A DNA stretch of 64,000 bases from Panaeolus papilionaceus (lineage: Eukaryota > Basidiomycota > Agaricomycetes > Agaricales): NCBI GenBank assembly GCA_015501605.1, contig JADNRZ010000003.1, positions 930,001 to 994,000 on the forward strand, in the 5' to 3' direction. The notes below the pieces were generated by a model, which saw only the letters and a program-made list of their open reading frames with translations, did not search any database and had not been told where the DNA came from. Every line of letters begins with the position of its first letter. The first letter of the stretch is position 1. Of this stretch, positions 1 to 10,700 are shown piece by piece. The position numbers were made by a program, and so were the translations under genes.

Positions 1-1911
1 CTGACGTTGCTCAACGCAAGTCGATTGACTTTGTTGACTTGGTATATTCATATGAGCGGCGAACAAAGGACCACTATTCTGGGGTGTACCTCGTGCACTG
101 TGGAGAGAGTTCAATTCAACGAAAGAATGAGTTTCTACCAAGCTTCGGCCATCAGCGCAAGCATGGCTTCATACGTACATATCTGCGATCAAATAGAATA
201 TCAGCGAGGTGGGCAGGCTACTCAATCAGCGGTTCTATTCGTTCCGAAGGCGATTAAAATAAAACAACGAGCCCCCATAACGAGTGTCCTTCACACTGTG
301 GTGCATGGTCTGGAGGGTGTTACTTCTTCAGAATATGACAGGGTGAGACCATCAGACTCTATCAGTAAATGTACTTGGTGCGTGTCTCGACATCCTTTTA
401 CTTACGACGCGTCACTACCTCGGATTCATGAGTGATCTGGTGTAAACTCGGAGAAGCCCCTATTCCATTCACAGACCGGGGATCCACGGCGTCTTAAAAT
501 ACACACAAAGATGAGGAACGAGAAAATTTTATACATGTTTGTAAACAAATTCCTAATCAACACCAGGTCAGATGACGGTCATGTAGCTGGTGCCATAAAG
601 AGTCACCCTTCTCACCCCAAAATACGATTCGAATACATTCCCTTAAGAGCCCAAACTTCTGTCTCAATGAATCACGATGCAAATGTTTAAAAATATTTCC
701 GATCATGTCCCGCAACCACTGATCACCGTCTTATAAAGTCTTTCTATAGATTTCACGCTTTATTTACTTGAGTAATGCATTGAATCTCTTTCTCCCAGGG
801 GATCCGGATTGTGGTTTAATATTGGTCAGTCTGGCCATACGTTTACGGTTTATCGGCCGATGTTGGCCGCGTTATAAGGTATCTATCTCACAAATGATAG
901 GAACATTGCACCCATAGGAGGTGTGATGAGATATATCTAGGTTCGTTCCATATTTCGTAAGTGATGTGCACTTATGAGTACCTCTACTGGACACAACGAC
1001 CTTGTGTGTCCACCAGACACTCTGTAGCTCGACCTGTCAATCATTATTCTGCTGAAGTTGTGATTTCTATAATCTATTCACAGGAATGCTCCTTTGGGGC
1101 AGTTTTAATCACGAAGTGCATCAGCTACATCAGCCATCAAATGAGAATAAGGCGCCTCATTCATAGACGACGACGACGTCCGTTGTAAGTAAAACGGATG
1201 TGATATTGCTTTGAAGTAGGTCAAAAACGTGAATTGGTGCGATAGAGCTCTCATATGATCATAGGTTTAGGGCGAAACAAGGGCAGTCAGACGAGAGAGT
1301 ATAAAGCAGCCCATCAATACGGTTGTTGTCTGATCGGAGCCACTGATATGGGCGAAGCAATATACCTCCGGCGAGTACGGAGGAAAGACATGCAGCTCGA
1401 TTGTTCTTTGCTTGTCCGGCACGCGAATTCGGGTAGGGTTAGATGAAAAGGGAAACCTCTCAAGGCGATTGTGAACGACCGATGATTGTATCATATTTGT
1501 TCAACTGCGATGAGCACGCTAATTAAAAAACCGCAGGACGTTTCGACATTGGTGGTAGTCGAAAGCACAGACTCGTCGAATGACTGACATCTAGATACTG
1601 TGAATCACTGTAACAGAAGATGATAATACCAGACGATAGTTAAAATGCTTCGAGTCAGATGACCTGCGGTGCAATATGAACGTATTATTGCTGTAAACGT
1701 TCGGCGAAACCAAGATGTGTGAAAGTAATAATAACGACAAGGGTCTAGCTAACAGCCCACAGCCACAGGGGGACGGATGTAAATCGGGGATTGCACCCTA
1801 TTTGGGATTGGACATGTACATGTATCATGGCTTGGCTACTTATCTGAAGCACATTCACTCCAAAACAGCCACCTTCTCTCCCTTCCCCCCCATACCTCTT
1901 AATCCAATTGG
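1..1911. other. Left-edge region without a recognisable gene
   Basis: No reading frame here resembles a known family. The longest open stretch (7-435, + strand, 142 codons) overlaps another open frame (39-257), and neither shows a recognisable domain or convincing splice sites. A coding remnant from a gene left of the window is possible for the first 250 bases. Bases 1830-1911 are pyrimidine-rich and lead directly into the start of the transcription factor, so they are probably its promoter or 5' leader. Confidence 0.5.
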
Positions 1912-4900
1912 ATGCCTCCCATCTCTCCATACGATACAGGCATGCCAACAAATTCAGCTGCTTCTCCTACAAAGAAACGAAGGAAGGGTGCTACAAGACT
2001 GAGCTGCGCAGAATGTCGAAGGTAGTAACTAGACATTCAGCCGATATCAGCAATTTATTCTAAATATTTTAAACCTCAGACTGAAGCTGCGATGTGATCG
2101 AGCCATTCCTTGTGGCTCCTGTATAAAGAGAGGATGCGGTGCCATATGTCCCGATGTACGTTGACTTGCGATCCAGACTTATACTCATCTCATCCCTCGA
2201 TCAACTTGTAGGGTTCGTTAACCACAGGCCAGGGTAATCGGTACGCTCAATTGTTCAATACCATTATTCCTCTTTTCATTCTTACAATAAGTAGATTTGT
2301 TCTTGCAACAACCCAGGAACTTCACGAAAAAATATCTGAGTTGGCCAACCGAGTCCGAGAGCTTGAAGATGCGCTACGACTATCGCACTCCCGTTTTACA
2401 TCAGAACAACACCCACTTCTTGCAGAAGAACTATTGAAGATCAAAGCTCCTCTTCAACGCGATGTCAGCTCAATCAAGCCACCGAACAGCAATTCTGTCA
2501 AGGAAGAAGATAACCCAGAAGTTGTTCCAGCGTTCGGTTCCCTCACAATTGACCCATCTGGAAGAGCAAATTATTTCGGTCAAATTGCTAATTCTTGGGT
2601 ACGTTTCCAGATGCGTAATTCCTACAATCATCGTTGACTAAAATATTGGTCATAGTATTTCCTCCAGGTAAGCTTCTTAGCTTAATCATCAAGTAAGGGG
2701 ATGATTCGAATCTGGTCAAAAGAACGAACAGGCGGAGGGAGATAACGACGGGGAGGGTGCCATATCCTCGAATCAGTTGCGAATCTTACAAAGCATCTTA
2801 CCCATCAACATCCTCAAACGTGCCATTTCCCTTCCCATTGCCAAGGTTTCGAGAGACAACCTCGAACTGGTGAAAGATAACCCCGGTTTGCAAAGCCTTT
2901 GCTGGTATCTTCCTCCCGCAGAGCTTGCTCTTCAGCTGCGTTCGACATTCTACACTCACGCCGCGTGGATGTAAGTCACATCATTTCATTAGCCTTCGTT
3001 CCGCTTTCGTCATGCACTAAATGGTGTTGATAGGTATAATCCCATCAACATGGAGACTTTCGATAGCGACGTTTATTCCCATTTCTATTCTCAAACCGGT
3101 TCACCGTCTGTCACCGATGAGCCTTATGTGGCACATCGGCTGTCACTGATGTTTATCGTGTTGGCTATTGGTGCTCTCATGAATACCTCTTTACCGGCTT
3201 ACAATATCGAAGCCGAGAAGTATCATCAATTGGCAAGGGCTGCCCTTTTCCACTTTGATTTCTTCCATGATCCCACTATCCATGCTGTCCAGGCCCTTGT
3301 AGGTGTTTGTTTCAAACGAAATAGGTCGAACCATACTCATTCCTTTATTTCTAGTTCCTCATGACCTACTACCTCTTTATGTCGGACCGAAATGGAAGCA
3401 GTTCTGGCGCGAGATGGGCTATCATGGGCATTGCAGTGAAAGTTGGTCAAAGTGTGAGTTATCTATTTATACACTCGGAAGGTAATGTAACCGACGGTAT
3501 TATTTTTGATCATCCAGATTGGCCTTCGTGAGTCAAAATTGGTTTTTTCTTTCTGGTTTTTAAAATTTCTGATGAAAAAATGTTCTGCAGACAGGGATAG
3601 TGGAAAGCTTACAACTGATTCGATCGAAACGCAGCATCGACGGGAAACATTCTGGGAACTATTCACTTACGATTCGTGGCAATGCCTAACCTTTGGGCGA
3701 CCTCCCTCATTGGCACTTCCTCATTTCGACACAAAACTGCCATACCCAAACGATACATCCGACGAGCACGCGTGTAAGTCTAGTCACTAATACACGATAT
3801 ATCAAGCTTCTGACTCGATATCTTCAGTCCACGCCTGGAAGCACCGTTTCAGTTCTGAGTGCATGACACTCCTGCACGACCAAGCCTTTGGGGCCAAAAC
3901 ACCCACTTACGCAACGGTCTTACAACTCGACAGAAAACTGAGAGCGTTCCCTGTTCCACCTATCCTCCAAGTAGCTGGCTTTGGGAGCTCAGAACCAAGG
4001 CAGGGAGTTCCCTACCCGGATACCCCCGCTCTCATTCTTCAAAGACACGTCGTTCTGGCGCTTAGGGAAATGAGTACGTCATTCGATTTTTGGTGGCTTT
4101 CTACGGTCTAAAGATATGTCGCCGACCCGGTAACTTTAGACTTGCTATACCTCCATCGAAGCTTCTTTGCAAGGGCTATTAGTGATCATCCGAAGGACCC
4201 GCTCGGTAGCCCTTACGGAACTTCGGTAATTGCAGCCTATCGAAGTGCTGGTTCTCTTGTCGCCATGATGAGAAATCTCTACAGCCAATTGAAAGAACCT
4301 AGTGAAAGAATCTGGTTCCTTTGGACTCACATGTTCTCCTGTGCAGTAAGTGTCCGCGCTTTCCTTCGGATTTAGTGTAGCCACTAAGGTGAAATGTTGA
4401 TAATCAGATCATCCTCGGCTCGATCGTAACGCGGTGCCCATCAATGAGCTTGGCTCCATCGGCGCTAGTTCAGCTAGACTCGGCTTGTGACCTGTTCCTA
4501 AAAACCGCTTATGGATTCAACGCTCAAAAAGTCTTGGTATGTGATTTGAGCCTTCACGATATTCCGTCTAACCCACGCTGGTAAATAGAAAATAATGCTC
4601 GACCTTCGGGAGCGTGCTCACGCCAGCCTTGACGAATACCAGAGAGGCAAGGGTTCACCCGCAAGCCGATACGGATCGAGTACCGGTCCAATAAGCCCTG
4701 ATACCGAGCACGACGAGTTGTCTGTTCTGGGTGGAAAACCTCGACTTAATAACCAAAAGGAGCCCAGCTCTCCGAGCCTCGCGGAACGATCGCCACTATC
4801 CCTTAATCCTATCGTGCCTCTTCCCTTGTCGCCCAATCTCCAGCACCCTTATATTATTGAGTACCTGGATTCCTTCAATCACCGTAGCATGGCCGGCCAT

Positions 4901-5338
4901 GAAGAGCAACAGCCAGTTGGCTCGGGGACAGCGAATGGTTCATACGCTCAGGCTCCTGGGTCAGCGACCACGCAGAGCTCCTTCTCTGAGATGGAGCTCT
5001 CTCCAGTATCGATGTATGGCATGTCTAGTGTAAACAGCAATACTTTCACATCAGAACCTTCGTCATATGGTGGTCAGCAGCAGTCGATGCACGGACTCAT
5101 GGAAAGCAACACACGACGTCAAGAGACACAGCTACCTCAATACTTCCCTGTCTACGACTACGGAACGACCGCTAACTATAACAGCAACAATACGGCGTTT
5201 GCATCGAACATGGTTCTTGATCCCAACCCTGCACCAGGCCATCGTCGATCATCTGGCTCACCACAAGCCGACCCGTCGATGCACTCGACATGGATTGACT
5301 TTGTCAATGGACTCACTCTTCCTCAAACGATGCAGTAA
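1912..5338 (+). CDS. Zn2Cys6 fungal-specific transcription factor
   Basis: A sequence-specific nuclear regulator of RNA polymerase II genes; targets unknown. My splicing gives 14 exons: 1912-2021, 2080-2155, 2212-2240, 2295-2598, 2656-2667, 2723-2970, 3034-3298, 3355-3453, 3518-3527, 3591-3773, 3828-4073, 4140-4345, 4408-4536 and 4589-5338. They total 2667 nt (888 aa) with the frame kept throughout. The N-terminus carries a basic stretch and then the binuclear zinc cluster CAECRRLKLRCDRAIPCGSC with all six cysteines, split by an intron after CAECR. A linker (CPDGSLTTGQGNR) and a heptad-like dimerisation helix (LANRVRELEDAL) follow. The middle is a fungal_trans domain, with blocks such as YYLFMSDRNGSSSGARW, IGLHRDSGK and RRETFWELFTYD. 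The last exon is Ser/Pro/Gln-rich and probably disordered. The family is clear; the pathway is not. Confidence 0.9.
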
Positions 5339-6027
5339 AGAACTCGCCTGCTCTGTCTTAGCATTAATTAATCACCTATTCTCGACGCACTATATCCTTT
5401 GTTTTTTCTCTTGTTTCTTGTGCATGATAATTTATGTATCTCGCCACTATAAAAACCCTGCTGTGTAACAATATAACAACAATTGTTTAATTTTTTCATT
5501 TCAACCTTGGAGGAGAGATGTTCCGACATTCCTCCATTATGCAGGACGAATAGTATAATCTGCCTACATATCATATCAAAACGCTACGCACATGTGCCAC
5601 AGTACTATTTTGGACTCATTGCTTGTAATGAAAAGGATGAGTTCATGATGTTGATCATGGAGAATTCCGATGTTTGTGCCGGAATGGCTTGGATTACAGT
5701 CTTTGCATGTGCAACAGGCCTGTTATGAACTGAGCCGAAAATGCAATACGATGAATGAGCGTATGGGTGCGGGTGTGGCTGTCTCAGTGGTAAGTATGAA
5801 AGCTCGAGGCCCCTAAACGAGTGTAGGGAAAGGTCACGTGAATGACCGAAAGGGATTAAGAGCAGCGTTCACAAGCAACAAGTTACACTCAACCAGTTTC
5901 CTTTGCGACTTGTTCTGTCTTTCTACCAAACCTTCCGTTCTTATCAGCTAGATACCATATACTATATCACAAAAGTCGGCTTTCTGCATCTGTTTTATAA
6001 AGTAACAATAAATCTAGGTCATTCCTT
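5339..6027. other. Intergenic region between the transcription factor and rho3
   Basis: This 689-bp spacer lies between two genes transcribed in the same direction. It should hold the 3' end of the transcription factor and the rho3 promoter. Small open frames (5483-5728 and others) lack family resemblance. The only structured element I see is the inverted repeat around a CACGTG core at 5832-5847, listed separately. Confidence 0.6.
5832..5847. promoter_or_regulatory. Inverted repeat around a CACGTG box upstream of rho3
   Basis: The sequence reads GGTCACGTGAATGACC: GGTCA/TGACC arms, with a perfect CACGTG palindrome overlapping the left arm. It lies about 180 bp before the rho3 start codon. CACGTG is the core site of basic helix-loop-helix factors (Cbf1/Pho4 type in yeast). 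Position and symmetry suggest a regulatory site, but chance occurrence cannot be excluded. Confidence 0.3.
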
Positions 6028-7174
6028 ATGTCATTGTGTGGAACATCGTCCAAAGGCGCGTCATTTGGACGTGGTAGACCAGTACGTCTGATCTCTTTCG
6101 AAACTGTCATTCATGTCTGGCTTATAACCATAAAACATCTAGATACAGAGGAAGGTTAGCATCTAATATTGAACTTCTGACCTTGTTATCGGCGGTATAT
6201 TGAATTAGTTATGAAGGTTGTTGTGTGTGGCGATGGCGCATGTGGTACGTCCTCGTGGTTAGCTAGATTTCTCTTAATGATCTTGTTCGCTTATCTTGTA
6301 TAACGATTATAGGAAAGACCTCGTTGCTAAATGTGTTTACTCGAGGCTTCTTTACCCAAGTCTAGTACGCTTACCCATCCATTCATTTACACCATACCTT
6401 ACAATTCCACTCAGCGAACCCACCGTTTTCGAGAATTATGTGCATGACATCTTTGTGGACGAGCAAATGGTAGAACTAAGCTTATGGGATACAGCAGGTA
6501 CGTATTTATATCTTCCATCCTATATCAAAGTTTAACCTCATATCGTTGCGACCCATGCATAAAGGTCAAGAGGAGTTTGATCGCCTAAGGTCGCTGTCGT
6601 ACGCTGAAACCAATGTCATTATGGTGTGCTTCTCTGTCGATAACCCCGTCTCACTAGAAAATGTGGAGTCCAAGGTAATTTAATTCGCAGTGCATTCACC
6701 ACAGTTAATCACCCTTTCCTTACAGTGGCTAGAAGAAATTCTAGAATATTGTCCAGGGGTCAAGGTAATTATTTAGTGCTCACCTTTGCATCCTTTTAAT
6801 TGATATAACTTTATTAGCTCGTTCTTGTTGGTTCGTGCCCATAATCATCGACCACTCCTATTTATACCCTGCTTACTTCGCGTCCCTCAGCGTTAAAGTG
6901 CGATCTGAGAGATGACCCCGCCATCAAGGAGAGACTAAAGAGATACGGGTCACATACAGTACAATATGAAGAGGGGCTCGCTGTTGCGAGGCGAATACGA
7001 GCTTCTCGCTATCTCGGTTGGTTTCATTCTGCTCACTTGGAGAATGTTATCGCTCACCCTTACTCAGAATGCAGCTCCAAGCACAATCGTGGAGTAACTG
7101 AAGTATTCTATGAAGCTGCACGGGTATCGCTAAGCACACGCCCGAAATCAGATGGTGGCTGTTTGATAATGTGA
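6028..7174 (+). CDS. rho3: Rho3-type small GTPase
   Basis: A Rho-family GTPase expected at the plasma membrane, where Rho3 directs polarised exocytosis and actin organisation. Ten exons: 6028-6081, 6143-6154, 6217-6244, 6313-6364, 6415-6497, 6565-6674, 6726-6764, 6818-6830, 6891-7016 and 7068-7174 (624 nt, 207 aa). Visible motifs are the P-loop GDGACGKT, effector region [14 protein letters not shown], switch [15 protein letters not shown], the base-recognition variant [13 protein letters not shown], and a C-terminal CaaX box, CLIM. The N-terminus MSLCG places a cysteine near where yeast Rho3 is palmitoylated. [11 protein letters not shown] and ALKCDLR match Rho3 better than Rho1, Rho4 or Cdc42. 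Exons 2 and 8 are only 12 and 13 nt. The gene converges on clathrin heavy chain. Confidence 0.94.
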
Positions 7175-7723
7175 AACCTACTAGATACTTCACGATTTCA
7201 TTATTGGGTTATGGTTATTTTAGGGGAGGGCTGCACACCTGAGGAAGAACATGGATGGATGCAATTTCCAAACTTTCAGGAAATGGACTGATAAAACCTT
7301 CTCTCAATTTGTGCCTTTTCTCTCTCTATATCGTTGTTTTTATTCCTTTGCTTGAGTTATACCCTAGCTAATTCAGCTTTATTGTTGCAGACAATATCGT
7401 TGTTTCTCTCTCGTAGATCCAGTCCTATAGTACGACCTAAGCCTTCACCTGCCGTCCTTACTCATATGTTATGCTTTGCTTTTATTATTCATGACTTATT
7501 ACGGTGTATATTTTGTATTTGTGCTCGTGTCTGGCACTACTTGGGTGACAGAATTCCTCGCGACTCGCAGTTTGAATTTTCTAAAGGGGGTATCATTTAG
7601 GTGATCGAGGAAACGGATGAATTGGAAGCGTGGTATAGATAGGCGATACAGTCAAAAAAGTGGCATTAGAAAACAAATCCGAAAACATTATACGTCCAAT
7701 TATACAAATACGGGGAAATGCAA
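7175..7723. other. Convergent intergenic region between rho3 and clathrin heavy chain
   Basis: Both flanking genes end here, so the 549 bp should contain two 3' untranslated regions. It is T-rich on the + strand around 7300-7540. The open frame at 7334-7600 is hydrophobic but has no family resemblance, and I read it as noncoding. Confidence 0.6.
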
Positions 7724-10700
7724 TCAATAACCAAACCCTGTCATGGCCTGGAGGTGGGTTAGTTAGCATGGTCATGAGACGACAAGGGTGGAAACCTACG
7801 GGCATCACACCGTTCATAGGAGGAGCTTGACCCACGATACTGAAGACAAACGATGTCAGAACAGACAAAATTCAAACATCCAAGCCGAACATACCCATTT
7901 GTTAGCAAAAGCCCTCTACCAAATCCACCAGGGTTGATTATAGGAGCCTCGGATTCTGTCTGTTCCTTTTGGGCATCCTTCTTCGCTCGCTCCTTGACAT
8001 CTTTCTCTAGCTGGGCAATTTTCTCCACCAGAGATCGCTGTACTTGTATCTTGTAGGGCATGGTGAAGTCGTTGAGACCATGCTGCCATGACAGCTCCTC
8101 TACAATATCTGATCTCAGGAGATCGAAACAAATGTAGAGCATCGCGGCATAGCACTCCTTGTTTCCAATGTCGACGAAATACGACAGAAGATCTTCAGCC
8201 ACCTCTGTGGAGTTAGACGTAGCAGCGGTGACCATTGCATCCTTGTAGAGCTTGTCCTGCTTGGACAAGGATATTGATTCCTCCCATCTGTTGTTTTTCT
8301 ATGGAGAGAAATACTACTATGAACATTTATGAACAATGTTGGTGAGAAAAAAACAGTTACCTTGTAGAGGTGAGCAGCGAGTCTTCGGAACTCCAACAAT
8401 TCATGCTTCTCCAATCGCTTGGCGAGATTAATATTGTTGAAGTTGTCGAAGCTGTCAATCGAGTCACGGAGTGTTTTATAATCTTCTTCCTCGATGAGGA
8501 GATCGTTGTAGGCATCATTAACAGCCTCAATGTTCAACTAGCAGGGGAATGTATAAGTTCATGCAAGGAAGGTAGGTGGCTATACGCACATGTTGAACAG
8601 CGATAAGATATGACCGAATGAGGGGGATGTGGTCAATTTGTGTGAAGATGCGGACAACACGGCTGTGATCGATGCGAGGAATGAGGACGGTGAGTAGGTC
8701 GGTTAGAAGGGTGGGATGTTCTTGGAGGTAGAACGTCAAAGCCTTGTAGTAACTAAACAAAAGTCAGCACAAGAGTGACTGATGGGTAAGGAAATTTCTT
8801 ACATCTCTACGTTGGCAGCACGGACAATGACATCTTTGAACTGGTTGTGTTCCCAAGCATCCGCGGACCTCTCAATCATAGCAAGCGCGGCATTGTCCTA
8901 GAAAAGAGTGAACATGGTCATTGCATTTAATGATTTTAACACTTACGTTCTCGTCATATTTCATGTACAGGAAGACAAGCTCGGGCCAGAGATGAGCCTT
9001 CTCCGTAGCCTTGATGACCTTGGGAATGTTGATGCGAGCAACAAATAGTTTGAGGTGTTCCATGACTGAGAATAAAGGTCAGAAAATGATTGCAAATCGA
9101 GGTAGGTAATAAAACTGACGCTTAGCGGGTTTGTACTTGCTTAGGAGGATGGCAAGCTCGGTGAAGATACCCATGTGTGCACGTTCCAAGCTCAGTCCAG
9201 CTTCAAGCAAGCCAACAATCTCATCAAAGAATCCACGGCGCTCATAAAGAGCAATGAGGGCAGGGAGTTCCTCCTACAGGTGGCGTTAGAGATGAATCAA
9301 GAGATTGTGACTAAAAAGCCGTACAGCATGGACAATGATGTTGAGACCGCAAATTTGTGCCAGCCTGAACTCCTCTTTCTCGATACAGGCCGCGTGTACC
9401 TGCTTCCACACCCTGATCAAAGTAATCGCGTGAGCTAGAAACGAGCAAGGTATGCTGGTACCACTTACTGGGTGTTCCCTGCCTTACGAGCACTCTCAAC
9501 AGCTGCCTGGTTTTCACCAAGGTAGATAAGAGTAGTTGCCAACCTGGCCCAGTTGGAGATGCTAGTGAAGAGCAGTTTGGCAGCCTGATAGAGCTCGTCG
9601 TTGAAACACTTCTCTCCAACTTCCAGGATGTCCGCAACATTGGTCATTCCAAGGAAGTCCTCCATGTCATGTAGACGATCGGTCTTGGCATACGCGTAGG
9701 CAAGCTCTGTGTCGATCTTGGGTTCACGGAGCGTCTTGCGAGCCATTTGGAGGTAGCGGACCAGCTCGTCATGCTTGCCTGCGTGGCTGGCGATTTCGAT
9801 TACTTCGGCGTAGTTGGAAGGATCCTGGGCCTTGATGTAGGACTCGACTGAATCTTTGATGCGAAGACCATCGAGCTGGGCCTTTGCAAGTCGGCTCCAC
9901 ACCTCTGGCTCATTGACCTTGGTGGCATACTCCAAACCACGGTCGATGGAGACGATGTGCTCGACCAAGACGGTCATAGCCATGGCATGTTGGTTGTGCT
10001 TCTTGTAGATAGTGAGGGCCTCCTCATACAATCCATGCTCAGTGGCAATGCGAGCGATGTCAGCAGCATCGTAGTTTTGCAGCTTGTTAATGTATCCCAC
10101 GACTTTGCCCTTATCAGCACGGATGGCGGTCAACAACAACAAGTTTTGGAGGTTCTTGTTGTCACTGAAAGCAGATGGCTCGATGATGATCTTCTCGAGC
10201 AACTCGATCAACTCAAGCGGGAGATCTGCAGTGAGGAACGCCTTGACAGTGACCGAGACATCATCAGGATCTGTGGATTCGGGGAGGGCTGTGGCGACGA
10301 TCTGTAGATCAAGGGTTAGAAACGGGTAATTGATACAATTGGGGATTAACATACCTGGTCTATGAGTGCACGGCGGTGCATATTGTCACCAACCAAAACC
10401 TGGGCCCAGAGGTCAGGCTCACGACGTTTGATGAGGTAGCGGGCTTGCTCCTTGAACATGGCATTGGAATTGGTGATGGCAATAAGCTCATCATCACACA
10501 ATCCTTTGGCGTAGGCGATGTAGGCGAGGTAGGGGTCACGAGCCTCGCAGAATTTACCAACGACCAGTGGTTCATAGAGCTGTTTCATATGAAATTAGCA
10601 GCTAGGTTTAGGGTATGGTGCATTAACTTACGTTGTTCTCCTTCAAAAAGGTCTGTGGGTTGTTGTTGCTATCGATAAAGATCTTGGCCATGGCGTTGTA

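Noticed and set aside
7759..7894. Longer clathrin C-terminus obtained by reading through the last introns
   Set aside because: The unspliced tail is unlike any clathrin. Splicing 7840-7894 and 7748-7799 yields the short family-like ending MPAMTGFGY and a stop.
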